NCBI RefSeq assembly: GCF_000402035.1
Contig: NC_021289.1
Span: 558,001-622,000 of the forward strand
DNA length: 64,000 nt
Reading direction: 5' to 3'
Source: Caballeronia insecticola
GTDB taxonomy: Bacteria > Pseudomonadota > Gammaproteobacteria > Burkholderiales > Burkholderiaceae
Part shown: positions 7,070 to 14,982 of the stretch, one piece after another
How positions within the stretch are numbered: the first letter of the stretch is position 1
How the letters are laid out: each line of letters begins with the position of its first letter
The notes under the pieces: generated by a model
The model's database searches: none
What the model was told of the DNA's origin: nothing
The model's input: only the letters and a program-made list of their open reading frames with translations
Made by a program: the position numbers and the translations under genes

Positions 7070-8791
7070 ATGGCCAAGAATACGATTGCCGACTATCTGG
7101 CGAAGACGCTCGCGGCAGCGGGCGTAGAACGCATCTGGGGCGTCACGGGCGACAGCCTGAACGGACTTGCATTCAGCCTCGATCGGGTGGGCTCGATCCG
7201 CTGGATGCACACGCGCCATGAGGAGGCCGCGGCGTTCGCCGCAGGGGCCGACTCGGCCGCGACGGGCAAGCTCGCCGTCTGCGCGGGCAGTTGCGGGCCA
7301 GGCAATCTGCACCTGATCAACGGCCTCTACGATTGCCATCGCAATCAGCAGCCGGTGCTCGCCATCGCCGCGCACATTCCGTCCACCGAGATCGGCCTTG
7401 GCTACTTTCAGGAAACGCACCCGCAGGAGTTGTTCAAGGAGTGCAGCCACTTCGTCGAACTGGTGTCGAATGCGTCGCAGTTTCCGCGCGTGCTCGAACG
7501 TGCGATGCGCGCCGCGCTCGATCAGCGTGGCGTCGCGGTGATCGTGCTGCCGGGCGATATCGCATTGAGCGAGGGCCCGGATGTCGAGCCGCGATGGACA
7601 GCCAGCGCGCCCGGTACGATCGTGCCGGCCGATGCGAACCTCGACCGGCTCGCCGCGCTTCTGAACGGTTGCGAAGCCGTGACGATCATGTGCGGCAGCG
7701 GCGTCGCGGGCTCGCATGATGAAGTCGTGGCGCTGGCCGATACGCTCGGCGCGCCCGTCGTGCATGCGCTGCGCGGCAAGCCGTTCATCGAGTACGACAA
7801 TCCTTTCGATGTCGGCATGACCGGTCTCATCGGCTTCAGCTCGGGCTATCACGCGATGATGAACTGCGACACGCTGCTTTTGCTCGGCTGTGACTTTCCT
7901 TATCGACCGTTCTATCCGCCGCACGCGAAGATCGTGCAGATCGACTGGCGTGGCTCGCAACTCGGCAAGCGCGCACCGCTGGAAATGGGACTTGTCGGCA
8001 CGATCAAGGAGACGTTGACGGCGCTTCTGCCGAAGCTTCAGCGCAAGAACGATCGCCGCTTTCTCGACAACGCGCTCGAGCATTACAGGAATGCGCGCAA
8101 GGACCTCGATCATCTCGCGACGCCATCCGCGCCGGGCCGGCCGATTCATCCGCAATATCTGACGAAGGTCGTCGACGAGCTCGCGGCGGAAGATGCCATC
8201 TTCACCGTCGACGTGGGTACGCCGACCCTCTGGGCCGCGCGTTATCTGACGATGAACGGCAAGCGCCAGTTGCACGGCTCGTTCAATCACGGATCGATGG
8301 CCAACGCGATGCCGCAGGCGCTCGGCGCACAGGCGGCGCATCCGCAACGGCAAGTGGTGTCGCTATCGGGCGACGGCGGTTTGTCGATGCTGCTCGGCGA
8401 TCTTCTCAGCGCGGTGCAGCTCAATCTGCCAATCAAGGTCGTCGTGTTCAACAACAGCTTGCTGGGCTTCGTCTCGATGGAATTGAAAGCGGGCGGCTAT
8501 CTCGACACCAACGTGGATCTGAGCAAGACCGACTTCTCGCAGATCGCGAAGGGTGCGGGCATCTGGTCGGTGCGTGTCGAAGAGTCGGAGCAACTGGAAA
8601 ACGCGCTGCGCGAGGCGTTTGCGCACAAGGGACCGGCGGTGATCGATGTCGTCACGTCCAAGCATGAGTTGTCGATGCCGCCGACTATCGAGTTGTCGCA
8701 GGCCAAGGGCTTCAGTCTCTATATGCTGCGCGCGATTCTGAGCGGACGCGGCGACGAGCTGGTCGAACTGGCGCGGACCAATCTCCGTTAA
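7070..8791 (+). CDS. poxB: Pyruvate:ubiquinone oxidoreductase (pyruvate oxidase, PoxB)
   Basis: 573 residues from ATG 7070, matching the 572-residue E. coli enzyme (EC 1.2.5.1). It converts pyruvate to acetate and CO2 using ThDP and FAD and passes electrons to quinone at the membrane. Visible features are the N-terminal ThDP-binding domain ([31 protein letters not shown] with the catalytic Glu, [19 protein letters not shown]), the central FAD domain, and the C-terminal ThDP motif GDGG...VVFNN around residues 430-465. The lipid-binding C-terminus ([15 protein letters not shown]) is retained. The gene stands alone. Upstream in-frame codons back to 6935 are not part of the conserved protein. Confidence 0.93.
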   Translation: MAKNTIADYLAKTLAAAGVERIWGVTGDSLNGLAFSLDRVGSIRWMHTRHEEAAAFAAGADSAATGKLAVCAGSCGPGNLHLINGLYDCHRNQQPVLAIAAHIPSTEIGLGYFQETHPQELFKECSHFVELVSNASQFPRVLERAMRAALDQRGVAVIVLPGDIALSEGPDVEPRWTASAPGTIVPADANLDRLAALLNGCEAVTIMCGSGVAGSHDEVVALADTLGAPVVHALRGKPFIEYDNPFDVGMTGLIGFSSGYHAMMNCDTLLLLGCDFPYRPFYPPHAKIVQIDWRGSQLGKRAPLEMGLVGTIKETLTALLPKLQRKNDRRFLDNALEHYRNARKDLDHLATPSAPGRPIHPQYLTKVVDELAAEDAIFTVDVGTPTLWAARYLTMNGKRQLHGSFNHGSMANAMPQALGAQAAHPQRQVVSLSGDGGLSMLLGDLLSAVQLNLPIKVVVFNNSLLGFVSMELKAGGYLDTNVDLSKTDFSQIAKGAGIWSVRVEESEQLENALREAFAHKGPAVIDVVTSKHELSMPPTIELSQAKGFSLYMLRAILSGRGDELVELARTNLR

Positions 8792-8799
8792 GCGTTCAA

Positions 8800-8822
8800 G
8801 CGCGGCCCTTCGAGGGCCGCGC
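8800..8822. terminator. Hairpin between convergent poxB and SRPBCC genes
   Basis: GCGCGGCCC-TTCGA-GGGCCGCGC is a 9-bp perfect stem just after the poxB stop codon and just past the end of the opposing gene. There is no long T tract. Confidence 0.55.
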
Positions 8823-8827
8823 TACGT

Positions 8828-9343
8828 TCACGCGCTGTGCAGGAAAGCGGCAAGCTGATCGAGCGTGCCGCCATAGCCTTGTTCGAGCGAGGGCCGCAAT
8901 TCATCGAAGAAGCGTTGTTCTTCCACGCTTGCGCCGAAGGGCGTGGCATGCAGCGCGACCGACGTCTTGTCGCCTGCATTGCTGAACGTCACGACGTTCT
9001 CTATTTCCAGCGGGCACACTTCGCTGAACGGCGCGCGCGCAATGCCGCATCGTTCGTTGGAAAACGAATTGAGCCAGACGATGCGCTCGCGCTCGACGAT
9101 CTCGCGATAGTTGAAGCGGCCCCACATCGAGGGCATGCCTGCGAACTCCATCGCATAGTGAAAGAAGCCGCCGGGCCGAAACTCAAAGCGATGCAGCGCG
9201 ATCGTGCAGCCTTTAGGGCCCCACCAGCGTGCGATTCGATCCGCTTCGCTCCATGCTTGCCAGACGCGCTCGCGAGGTGCGTCGAAGATGCGGTTCATCG
9301 TGAAGGCTACGTTTTGCGTGGCCGTGTCGTTACTATGCGGCAT
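8828..9343 (-). CDS. SRPBCC (AHSA1-type) domain protein
   Basis: 171 residues from ATG 9341-9343. The family signature is clear: AFTMNRIFDAPRERVWQAWSEADRIARWWGPKGCT at the N-terminus and a C-terminal helix (SLEQGYGGTLDQLAAFLHSA). These helix-grip proteins bind hydrophobic ligands and are very often encoded with an ArsR-family regulator, as here: the start overlaps the end of the upstream ArsR gene by 11 bases. The specific function is unknown. A longer reading frame extends upstream but belongs to the ArsR coding region. Confidence 0.85.
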   Translation of the reverse strand: MPHSNDTATQNVAFTMNRIFDAPRERVWQAWSEADRIARWWGPKGCTIALHRFEFRPGGFFHYAMEFAGMPSMWGRFNYREIVERERIVWLNSFSNERCGIARAPFSEVCPLEIENVVTFSNAGDKTSVALHATPFGASVEEQRFFDELRPSLEQGYGGTLDQLAAFLHSA

Positions 9344-9692
9344 GTTTGCGTCCTTTCGATTTGCGTGGTTTCTTCGGCTGTGCGTCGAGGTATTCAGCCA
9401 GTTTGTCGAAGCTGTCTTCCCACAACGACCGATACGCTTCGACCCAGTTTGCCACTCCGCCCAGCGCCGCCGGTTCGAGGCGGCAAGGGCGCGTTTGCGC
9501 CGCACGCGAGCGCGAGATCAGTCCGGCACGCTCCAGCACCTTGAGATGCTTGGAGATGGCGGGCTGTGTCATGTCGAACGGTTCGGCCAGTTCGTTGACG
9601 GTCGCTTCGCCGGCTGCGAGACGCGCGACGATTGCACGACGCGTCGGGTCGGCAAGCGCCGCGAATACCTGATTCAAGTCTTCTTCGCGCAT
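9333..9692 (-). CDS. ArsR-family (metalloregulator-like) transcriptional regulator
   Basis: 119 residues starting MREEDLNQVFAALADPTRRAIVARLAAGE, with the helix-turn-helix NELAEPFDMTQPAISKHLKVLERAGLI and a basic tail (KKPRKSKGRKHAA). No metal-binding CxC is present in the recognition helix, so it is probably not a metal sensor. It belongs to the ArsR/SRPBCC two-gene module. It is divergent from an alpha/beta hydrolase; the shared upstream region has AT-rich, loosely symmetrical elements near 9713-9734 that could be its site. Confidence 0.88.
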   Translation of the reverse strand: MREEDLNQVFAALADPTRRAIVARLAAGEATVNELAEPFDMTQPAISKHLKVLERAGLISRSRAAQTRPCRLEPAALGGVANWVEAYRSLWEDSFDKLAEYLDAQPKKPRKSKGRKHAA

Positions 9693-9814
9693 ACCTTTTG
9701 ATGGCTGATCGGTTATATAGCCAGAAAGTAATATACGGCGCGGCGATTTCCGGGTCAAGTGCGGCGTTGGGGAAGCTGGACTATCCTCATGAAACGACAT
9801 TGCAGAGACGAACC

Positions 9815-10678
9815 ATGAGCACAAGAGATCAATCGTGTACGGACGCATTGCCGCTCGATCACGTATTCGACTTCGAAGGGCAGTCGGTGCGCTACGGCGT
9901 AATGGGCGCGGGCGCGCCGCTCGTGATGGTGCATGGCACGCCGTTTTCGTCGCAGGTATGGCGACGGATCGCACCGATCGTGGCGCGTTTCCGGCGCGTG
10001 CATTACTTCGATTTGCTCGGCTACGGCGCATCGGAGATGCGCGACGGTCAGGACGTCTCGCTTGGCGTGCAGAATCGCGTGCTCGCCGCGCTGTTGCAGC
10101 ACTGGAGCCGTGACTGGAACAACGTATTGCCCGATGTTCTTGCTCACGACTTCGGCGGCGCGACATCGCTTAGAGCCGCGTTGCTGAATGGCTGCGCGTA
10201 TCGATCTTTGTTGCTTGTCGATCCGGTTGCGGTAGCGCCTTGGGGCTCGCCCTTCGTGCGTCATGTGCGCCAACACGAGGCCGCATTCGCGGGCGTGCCG
10301 CCCTATATGCATCAGGCCATGCTCGATGCTTATCTGCGAGGCGCGGCACATCGTGCTTTGTCGCCGGAGAAGCTGCGCATCTATACGCATCCGTGGACGG
10401 GAGAGCGCGGTCAGGCCGCGTTCTATCGACAGATCGCGCAAATGGATCAGCGTTATACCGACGAAGTGCAGTCGCGTTATGGCGAACTGACGTGTCCTGT
10501 CTCCATACTGTGGGGCGTGGAAGACGAATGGATTCCGGTTGAGCGCGGTGTCGAACTGGCGTCGCTGATTCCGGGCGCGCGCTTCTCACGCGTGCCCGGT
10601 TCAGGACATCTGATGCAGGAAGATGCACCCGAGGCAATCGTCGGCGAATTGCTGACCTTCCTGCGGATCGTGGCCTAG
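9815..10678 (+). CDS. Alpha/beta hydrolase
   Basis: 287 residues from ATG 9815. The oxyanion-hole motif MVHGTPFSSQVWR precedes DLLGYGASEM. The expected nucleophile position reads LAHDFGGATSL, so the nucleophile is Asp rather than Ser (D in G/A-H-D-x-G), as in haloalkane dehalogenases, fluoroacetate dehalogenases and epoxide hydrolases. The acid and His are supplied by WGVEDEWIP and GSGHLMQEDAP. This makes dehalogenase or epoxide hydrolase chemistry more likely than esterase. The gene is monocistronic and divergent from the ArsR module. I cannot tell the substrate. Confidence 0.8.
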   Translation: MSTRDQSCTDALPLDHVFDFEGQSVRYGVMGAGAPLVMVHGTPFSSQVWRRIAPIVARFRRVHYFDLLGYGASEMRDGQDVSLGVQNRVLAALLQHWSRDWNNVLPDVLAHDFGGATSLRAALLNGCAYRSLLLVDPVAVAPWGSPFVRHVRQHEAAFAGVPPYMHQAMLDAYLRGAAHRALSPEKLRIYTHPWTGERGQAAFYRQIAQMDQRYTDEVQSRYGELTCPVSILWGVEDEWIPVERGVELASLIPGARFSRVPGSGHLMQEDAPEAIVGELLTFLRIVA

Positions 10679-10718
10679 CGCGGTTGCAATCGCAAAGACA
10701 AGCTGGCTATACCATCCA

Positions 10719-11513
10719 TCAAGACTTCTTCTTCGCGCTCTCGGCACGAAAGGCCGCCTCGCCGGCATCAGACACCTCGACCCATTTCTTGTCGGGCGGC
10801 GTGTCGGGCGCATAACTGTCGTGCCAGTTCCACCACTTGTACGTAGGCGTCTGCGGATAACCTTCCGGCGAATCTTCCCAGAGTTCCTGACGGCCAAGCG
10901 GTGTGATGTCCAGATAATTCCACGTGCCGCCCATCTGTTCGTCGCCGCGATTGTTGATGAAATAGGTTCGGTACACGCGGTCGCCGTCGCGGAAAAACAC
11001 GTTCGTGCCGTGCCATTCGTCTACACCGAAATCGGCATCGAATTGATCCGTGAGGGTGAACCACGGAATATCCCATTCCATGCGCGCTTTGAGCCGCGCG
11101 ATATCGTCCTGCGGCGCGCGAGATGCAAACACAAGCGTCGTGTCGCGTGCGTTCAGATGGGCGACATGCGCGACCTGATCGGCCACCATCGAGCAACCGC
11201 GGCACGCATGTTCGGGCCAGCCGAATACGCCCGGCTCGTAAAACGCGCGATAGATAATCAATTGACGACGCCCGTCGAAGAGATCGAGCAGGCTTGCCTT
11301 GCCCGCCGGGCCTTCGAACATGTAGTCGGCCTTGACGGCCGTCCATGGCATGCGACGACGCTCGGCCGCCAGCGCATCGCGGGCACGGCTATGCTCCTTT
11401 TCCTTGACGAGCAGACGCTCGCGCGCCGTCTCCCATTCTTCAGGCGACACGACCGGCGGCGTGCGCATCGCGGTTTGCGCGGCATTCTTTCCGTTCTCGT
11501 CTGATGTAGTCAT
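10719..11513 (-). CDS. DUF899 family protein (thioredoxin-like fold)
   Basis: 264 residues. Typical DUF899 features: an N-terminal charged helix (EEWETARERLLVKEKEHSRARDALAAERRRMPW), YMFEGPAGKASLLDLFDGRRQLIIYRAFY, the HACRGCSMVADQV segment with CxxC, and a C-terminal WWNWHDSY. The family resembles peroxiredoxin/thioredoxin proteins but its reaction is not established. The start is supported by GGAGG 10-15 bases upstream. A nested inverted repeat lies 39-80 bases upstream of the start. Confidence 0.82.
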   Translation of the reverse strand: MTTSDENGKNAAQTAMRTPPVVSPEEWETARERLLVKEKEHSRARDALAAERRRMPWTAVKADYMFEGPAGKASLLDLFDGRRQLIIYRAFYEPGVFGWPEHACRGCSMVADQVAHVAHLNARDTTLVFASRAPQDDIARLKARMEWDIPWFTLTDQFDADFGVDEWHGTNVFFRDGDRVYRTYFINNRGDEQMGGTWNYLDITPLGRQELWEDSPEGYPQTPTYKWWNWHDSYAPDTPPDKKWVEVSDAGEAAFRAESAKKKS

Positions 11514-11551
11514 GGTGTATGCAGCCTCCTTCCGGGTTAGGCGGATTTGCG

Positions 11552-11593
11552 TGTCTCATGAAATGCGATGTCGTCGATGTTCGACATGAGACA
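11552..11593. promoter_or_regulatory. Nested inverted repeats upstream of the DUF899 gene
   Basis: TGTCTCATG (11552-11560) and CATGAGACA (11585-11593) are perfect arms. Inside them a second pair, ATGTCG (11568-11573) and CGACAT (11582-11587), partly overlaps the right arm. The region lies between the DUF899 start and the upstream gene end and may be an operator. Nothing else is evident in 11514-11718. Confidence 0.35.
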
Positions 11594-11718
11594 GTCTGCC
11601 GCCGGATCGCGAAACGATGGGAGTAACAAGTGTGGCGGAATTCCTGTCGCCAAACTTCCTACATCGCTGCAGTGAACGTGCCCGGTCCTGCACCGGCCAT
11701 TGCCGATGACTCATTGAA

Positions 11719-12255
11719 TTAGCCGCGTGTTCCGCCTGTTCCACTGATCGCCGAGGTGCCAGTGCATTCGTTCATGGCGCGCCAGTATGTGATGAACCGT
11801 CCGGCGAACATGCCCGCGACGACACCGGACACGGCGGCATCGATCAACACATAGTTCATGAGGGCCGCGACATTCGTGACGGTGGCCATTTCAAAGCCGA
11901 GCCAGAATTTGGCGATGAACGTGACGGCGATCAGCAGCAAGGGCACAAAAGACCCCGGAAGCATCACACTTCGCGCAACCGGATCGACGATGAAGCGCGT
12001 GCGACTCGCCGTAAAGAGGCCCGCCGCGATGCCCGCGCCGATGCCGATGATCCAAGCGAGCGCGGCGCTCCAGCCCGCGAGCGGTTCGTGAAGCATATGC
12101 GCGATGCCGAGTCCTGCGAAGACGAGCGGAACGATAGCGAGCTTCGAGAGCGGCGTCGTGCCACCGTGCAACGCCTTGATTCCTCGATATGCAAGGAATA
12201 CGAGCAGCAGCCATACCCAGGTCGGTGTGCCTTGAATGATTGCAAGTGGCGACAT
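11719..12255 (-). CDS. Small multi-pass membrane protein, resembling DUF6622
   Basis: 178 residues with five to six hydrophobic helices (WVWLLLVFLAYRGIKAL at the N-terminus, then LAIVPLVFAGLGIAH, ALAWIIGIGAGIAAGLF, VPLLLIAVTFIAKFWLGF, AAVSGVVAGMFAGRF). The sequence resembles small beta-proteobacterial inner-membrane proteins labelled DUF6622; this name is from memory. The ribosome site AGGAGAT is well placed. No function is known to me, and the neighbours (a cupin upstream, DUF899 downstream, same strand) do not clarify it. Confidence 0.65.
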   Translation of the reverse strand: MSPLAIIQGTPTWVWLLLVFLAYRGIKALHGGTTPLSKLAIVPLVFAGLGIAHMLHEPLAGWSAALAWIIGIGAGIAAGLFTASRTRFIVDPVARSVMLPGSFVPLLLIAVTFIAKFWLGFEMATVTNVAALMNYVLIDAAVSGVVAGMFAGRFITYWRAMNECTGTSAISGTGGTRG

Positions 12256-12294
12256 GACGATCTCCTGCGAGTGTGATGGGTTGCGATAAGCGAA

Positions 12295-12789
12295 TCAGCG
12301 TGCGGAGTCTTTGAGTTCGGCGGGGCAGGTGAGCGGCGGGCCAAGAAACTCGATGTCCCATTTGTCGCCGAGCGACTGCAGCGCTTCGGGGTCCGGCTTG
12401 CCTTTCGCCATGACTTCGCGCAATTCGCTAAAGAATGCGGTGGCGTCGAGTCCCGGCGTGATCAAAACGAGCATGCGCGACGGTTTGGTATCGATGCTGG
12501 TAAAGCGATGTGTGCTGCCGACGCGGGCCACAACCGTATCGCCCACGTTCGCGACGATGCGTTGGCCATCGACTTCGAACAGATAGCGGCCTTGGAGAAT
12601 ATGGAAGACTTCCGTTTCCCGCTGATGCCTGTGCTGCGGCGGGCCGAAGCCGGGTGCGTCGGTGGTTTCGATGAGCGTCGCGCGTGCGTGCGTCGTCGCG
12701 GGCGCAATACGCACGTCAATATCGACGCCGATTGAGGGAATGGAAATCAAGCTATCGGGTGCTTTTGTATGAAGCAAATCGCTTTGCAT
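12295..12789 (-). CDS. Cupin-domain protein
   Basis: 164 residues from ATG 12787-12789, with GGAGTAC upstream. A single cupin barrel is present: motif 1 PPQHRHQRETEVFHILQG and motif 2 VGDTVVARVGSTHRFTSI, giving the usual His/Glu metal ligands. A C-terminal segment (DATAFFSELREVMAKGKPDPEALQSLGDKWDIEFLGPPL) is typical of the many cupins annotated as quercetin-dioxygenase-like. The substrate is unknown. The longer upstream frame lacks a ribosome site. Confidence 0.8.
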   Translation of the reverse strand: MQSDLLHTKAPDSLISIPSIGVDIDVRIAPATTHARATLIETTDAPGFGPPQHRHQRETEVFHILQGRYLFEVDGQRIVANVGDTVVARVGSTHRFTSIDTKPSRMLVLITPGLDATAFFSELREVMAKGKPDPEALQSLGDKWDIEFLGPPLTCPAELKDSAR

Positions 12790-12910
12790 GGCTGTACTCC
12801 TCGATGACGTTTGGTGTGTCGTTGATCCTTCATGCGCATCTTGGCGACATTGAATTAGCCGCGAATTAAGGGGGAAAAGCCCGCTTGAATTAAGCTTTTC
12901 CATAAACTAA

Positions 12911-12925
12911 AACCGCCAGGCGGTT
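12911..12925. promoter_or_regulatory. Short palindrome in the cupin/symporter divergent region
   Basis: AACCGCC-A-GGCGGTT is a perfect 7+1+7 inverted repeat in an AT-rich context within the 296-base gap 12790-13085. It may be an operator for one of the divergent genes. No gene is visible in this gap. Confidence 0.35.
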
Positions 12926-13085
12926 AAAATGCGACGCTTGCCCGATATCCGGCCGCATTGCGCGCTATCCCCGCGCCTTAAGAACGCCCCACAAAGGCAA
13001 TCAAGCATTCCGTTTGCGCACGAGCGTTCGCTCTGCGCGCATCGCTAAGAACACGACACGCCACGACCTTCGAGGATTGCCTTTC

Positions 13086-14045
13086 ATGCTTGCCCGTATC
13101 ACCCGTCTTTTTCCGCTTTGGGCCGTGCTGGCCTCCATCGCCGCTTATAGTTTTCCTTCGTCCGTGACGGGCATCGCGCCGCACGTGACGACGCTTCTGA
13201 CCATCATCATGTTGTCGATGGGCGTGACGCTTTCCATCGACGATTTCAAACGCGTGTTCACGCGTCCCGCGCCGGTCATCGCGGGCATCGTTCTGCATTA
13301 CCTCGTGATGCCGCTTGCCGCATGGGTGATCGCCAAGGCTTTGCGCATGCCGCCCGATCTGACGGCGGGCATGGTGCTGGTGGGCAGCGTCGCGAGCGGC
13401 ACGGCGTCGAACGTGATGATCTATCTCGCACGCGGCGACGTGGCGCTGTCGGTCACGATCAGCGCGCTGTCGACGCTCGTCGGCGTATTCGCGACGCCGC
13501 TGCTCACGCGCCTTTATGTCGATGCGTCGATCGCTGTCGATGTGCACGGCATGTTGATGAGCATCGTGCAGATCGTCGCGCTACCGATCGTCATCGGTCT
13601 CGTCGTTAATCATCTGTTCGGCAAGTTCGTGCGCCGCATTGAATGGATGCTGCCGCTCGTGTCGATGGTGTCGATCCTGCTGATCATCGCGGCGGTCGTT
13701 GGCGGCACGCAGAAGAGCATTGCATCGGTGGGTCTTGTGGTCGCGTTCGGCGTGGTGCTGCACAACGGCATCGGGCTATTGGGTGGCTATTGGGGCGGAC
13801 GTCTGCTCGGTTTCGACGAAGCCGTGTGCCGCACGCTTGCCATTGAAGTCGGCATGCAGAATTCGGGTCTCGCCGCGACGCTCGGCAAGCTGTACTTCAC
13901 GCCGATTGCGGCGTTGCCGGGCGCGTTGTTCTCCGTGTGGCACAACCTGTCGGGATCGATGCTTGCAGGTTACTGGGCAGGCCGTCCGGCAAAAGGATCG
14001 ACGCACGATCAAAACGCACAAAGCGCCATCGCACGGCAAGGCTGA
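13086..14045 (+). CDS. Bile acid:sodium symporter family transporter (PanS-like)
   Basis: 319 residues from ATG 13086, about ten membrane helices in the inverted-repeat BASS fold. Family motifs: [20 protein letters not shown] near the N-terminus, [23 protein letters not shown] (the substrate/sodium site crossover), and [18 protein letters not shown]. The ending [20 protein letters not shown] resembles the bacterial ketopantoate/pantothenate transporter PanS more than bile-acid carriers. A strong terminator follows. Monocistronic. Confidence 0.85.
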   Translation: MLARITRLFPLWAVLASIAAYSFPSSVTGIAPHVTTLLTIIMLSMGVTLSIDDFKRVFTRPAPVIAGIVLHYLVMPLAAWVIAKALRMPPDLTAGMVLVGSVASGTASNVMIYLARGDVALSVTISALSTLVGVFATPLLTRLYVDASIAVDVHGMLMSIVQIVALPIVIGLVVNHLFGKFVRRIEWMLPLVSMVSILLIIAAVVGGTQKSIASVGLVVAFGVVLHNGIGLLGGYWGGRLLGFDEAVCRTLAIEVGMQNSGLAATLGKLYFTPIAALPGALFSVWHNLSGSMLAGYWAGRPAKGSTHDQNAQSAIARQG

Positions 14046-14070
14046 GGCTGAGTGACCGAATAGCCAATGC

Positions 14071-14101
14071 AGGCGTGTCCATTGCGGACACGCCTTTTTT
14101 T
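14071..14101 (+). terminator. Rho-independent terminator of the BASS symporter gene
   Basis: GGCGTGTCC-ATTGC-GGACACGCC is a perfect 9-bp stem followed directly by seven T residues. Confidence 0.9.
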
Positions 14102-14120
14102 CGCCAGCAATGCGCGGCTT

Positions 14121-14708
14121 TTAACCTTGCTTGGCGCTCAAGCCAAGCAAGCCGCGAATGACTTCTTCCGTTTGCGCATAGCGTCCTTCGCCGAAATGGC
14201 TATAGACGATCTTGCCGTTCTGATCGATCAGATAAAGCGCCGGCCAGTATTGATTGCGATATGCGTTCCATGTCGCGTACTGATTGTCTTGCGCGACCGG
14301 ATATTCAATTCCATATTGCTTGATGGCTTTCTTGAGGTTGTTGGTATCGCGCTCGAATGTGTATTCGGGCGTATGCACGCCGACCACCACGAGCCCTTTG
14401 TCGTGATAGCGCGAATACCATTCCTTCACATGTGGCAGCGTGTGCACGCAATTGATGCAATCGAAAGTCCAGAAGTCGACGAGCACCACTTTCCCGCGTA
14501 ATTGCTTGAGATCGAGCGGCGGGCTATTGAGCCACTGATTGATGCCGGTGAAGTCGGGCGCTTGTATGGCCGTTTGTACGTCCACTCCCTGCGTTACTTT
14601 TCCGCCGGACGAAGCGGTCGTCGAAGCGAAGGCGGCAAGCGCGGCAACAGCGCCAAATGCAGCGACCATGGCCGCGGCGACGGCGGCGATCTTGAGACGT
14701 TCGAACAT
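14121..14708 (-). CDS. Membrane-anchored thioredoxin-like (TlpA/DipZ-type) protein
   Basis: 195 residues from ATG 14706-14708 with AAGGAG upstream. An N-terminal signal/anchor (LKIAAVAAAMVAAFGAVAALAAF) is followed by a redoxin domain with active site FWTFDCINCVHTLPH (CxxC near residues 84-87) and the cis-Pro region NQYWPALYLID. It faces the periplasm and is expected to be a thiol-disulfide reductase. It is a clear paralogue of the thioredoxin part of the divergent DipZ-like gene (shared GVHTPE-FERDT, HFGEG and NQYWPA), which suggests that the DipZ-like membrane part may reduce both. Confidence 0.87.
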   Translation of the reverse strand: MFERLKIAAVAAAMVAAFGAVAALAAFASTTASSGGKVTQGVDVQTAIQAPDFTGINQWLNSPPLDLKQLRGKVVLVDFWTFDCINCVHTLPHVKEWYSRYHDKGLVVVGVHTPEYTFERDTNNLKKAIKQYGIEYPVAQDNQYATWNAYRNQYWPALYLIDQNGKIVYSHFGEGRYAQTEEVIRGLLGLSAKQG

Positions 14709-14757
14709 GACGGATGCTCCTTGCGGGTTGGGCTCAGAGCGTATTGGAACGCGCGGA

Positions 14758-14924
14758 TGTATCGGGCGCGTGTCCTGACATCGGCCGATATGCATCGCTA
14801 TGTATCGCGACACGCACCGGATACATGGCGATACAAATCGCGCCGCATGTATCGCCATGTATCTGCGACGGCAGCCGATACACGGCGATGCACGCAGCGC
14901 TCCATCTGAAATCCGCCGGATACA
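14758..14924. repeat. Array of alternating inverted 16-bp repeats between divergent redoxin genes
   Basis: Four copies of TG(T/C)ATCGC(C/T)(A/G)TGTATC occur at 14791-14806 (+), 14820-14835 (-), 14848-14863 (+) and 14877-14892 (-). Starts are spaced 29, 28 and 29 bases apart with 12-13-base spacers. The two central copies are perfect complements. Each 16-mer itself contains a TG(T/C)ATC hexamer repeated every 10 bases. Isolated half sites lie at 14758-14763 (TGTATC) and 14919-14924 (GATACA). The spacing of nearly one face of DNA per half-site suggests a cooperative regulator-binding array controlling both divergent genes. Confidence 0.8.
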
Positions 14925-14982
14925 TGAGGGCGGTGAAATAGCGTACATCGCTTGATGTTCCCTTTCACCGGATACCGATCTC

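Noticed and set aside
11712..12863. Identical 16-mer CATTGAATTAGCCGCG at 11712-11727 and 12848-12863
   Set aside because: The first copy spans a stop codon and the second lies in a promoter gap; no symmetry and no third copy, so no function or mobile-element boundary can be supported.
14758..14924. CRISPR-like repeat array
   Set aside because: Spacing is regular, but units alternate in orientation, are only 16 bp with 12-13-bp spacers, and there is no leader or cas gene.
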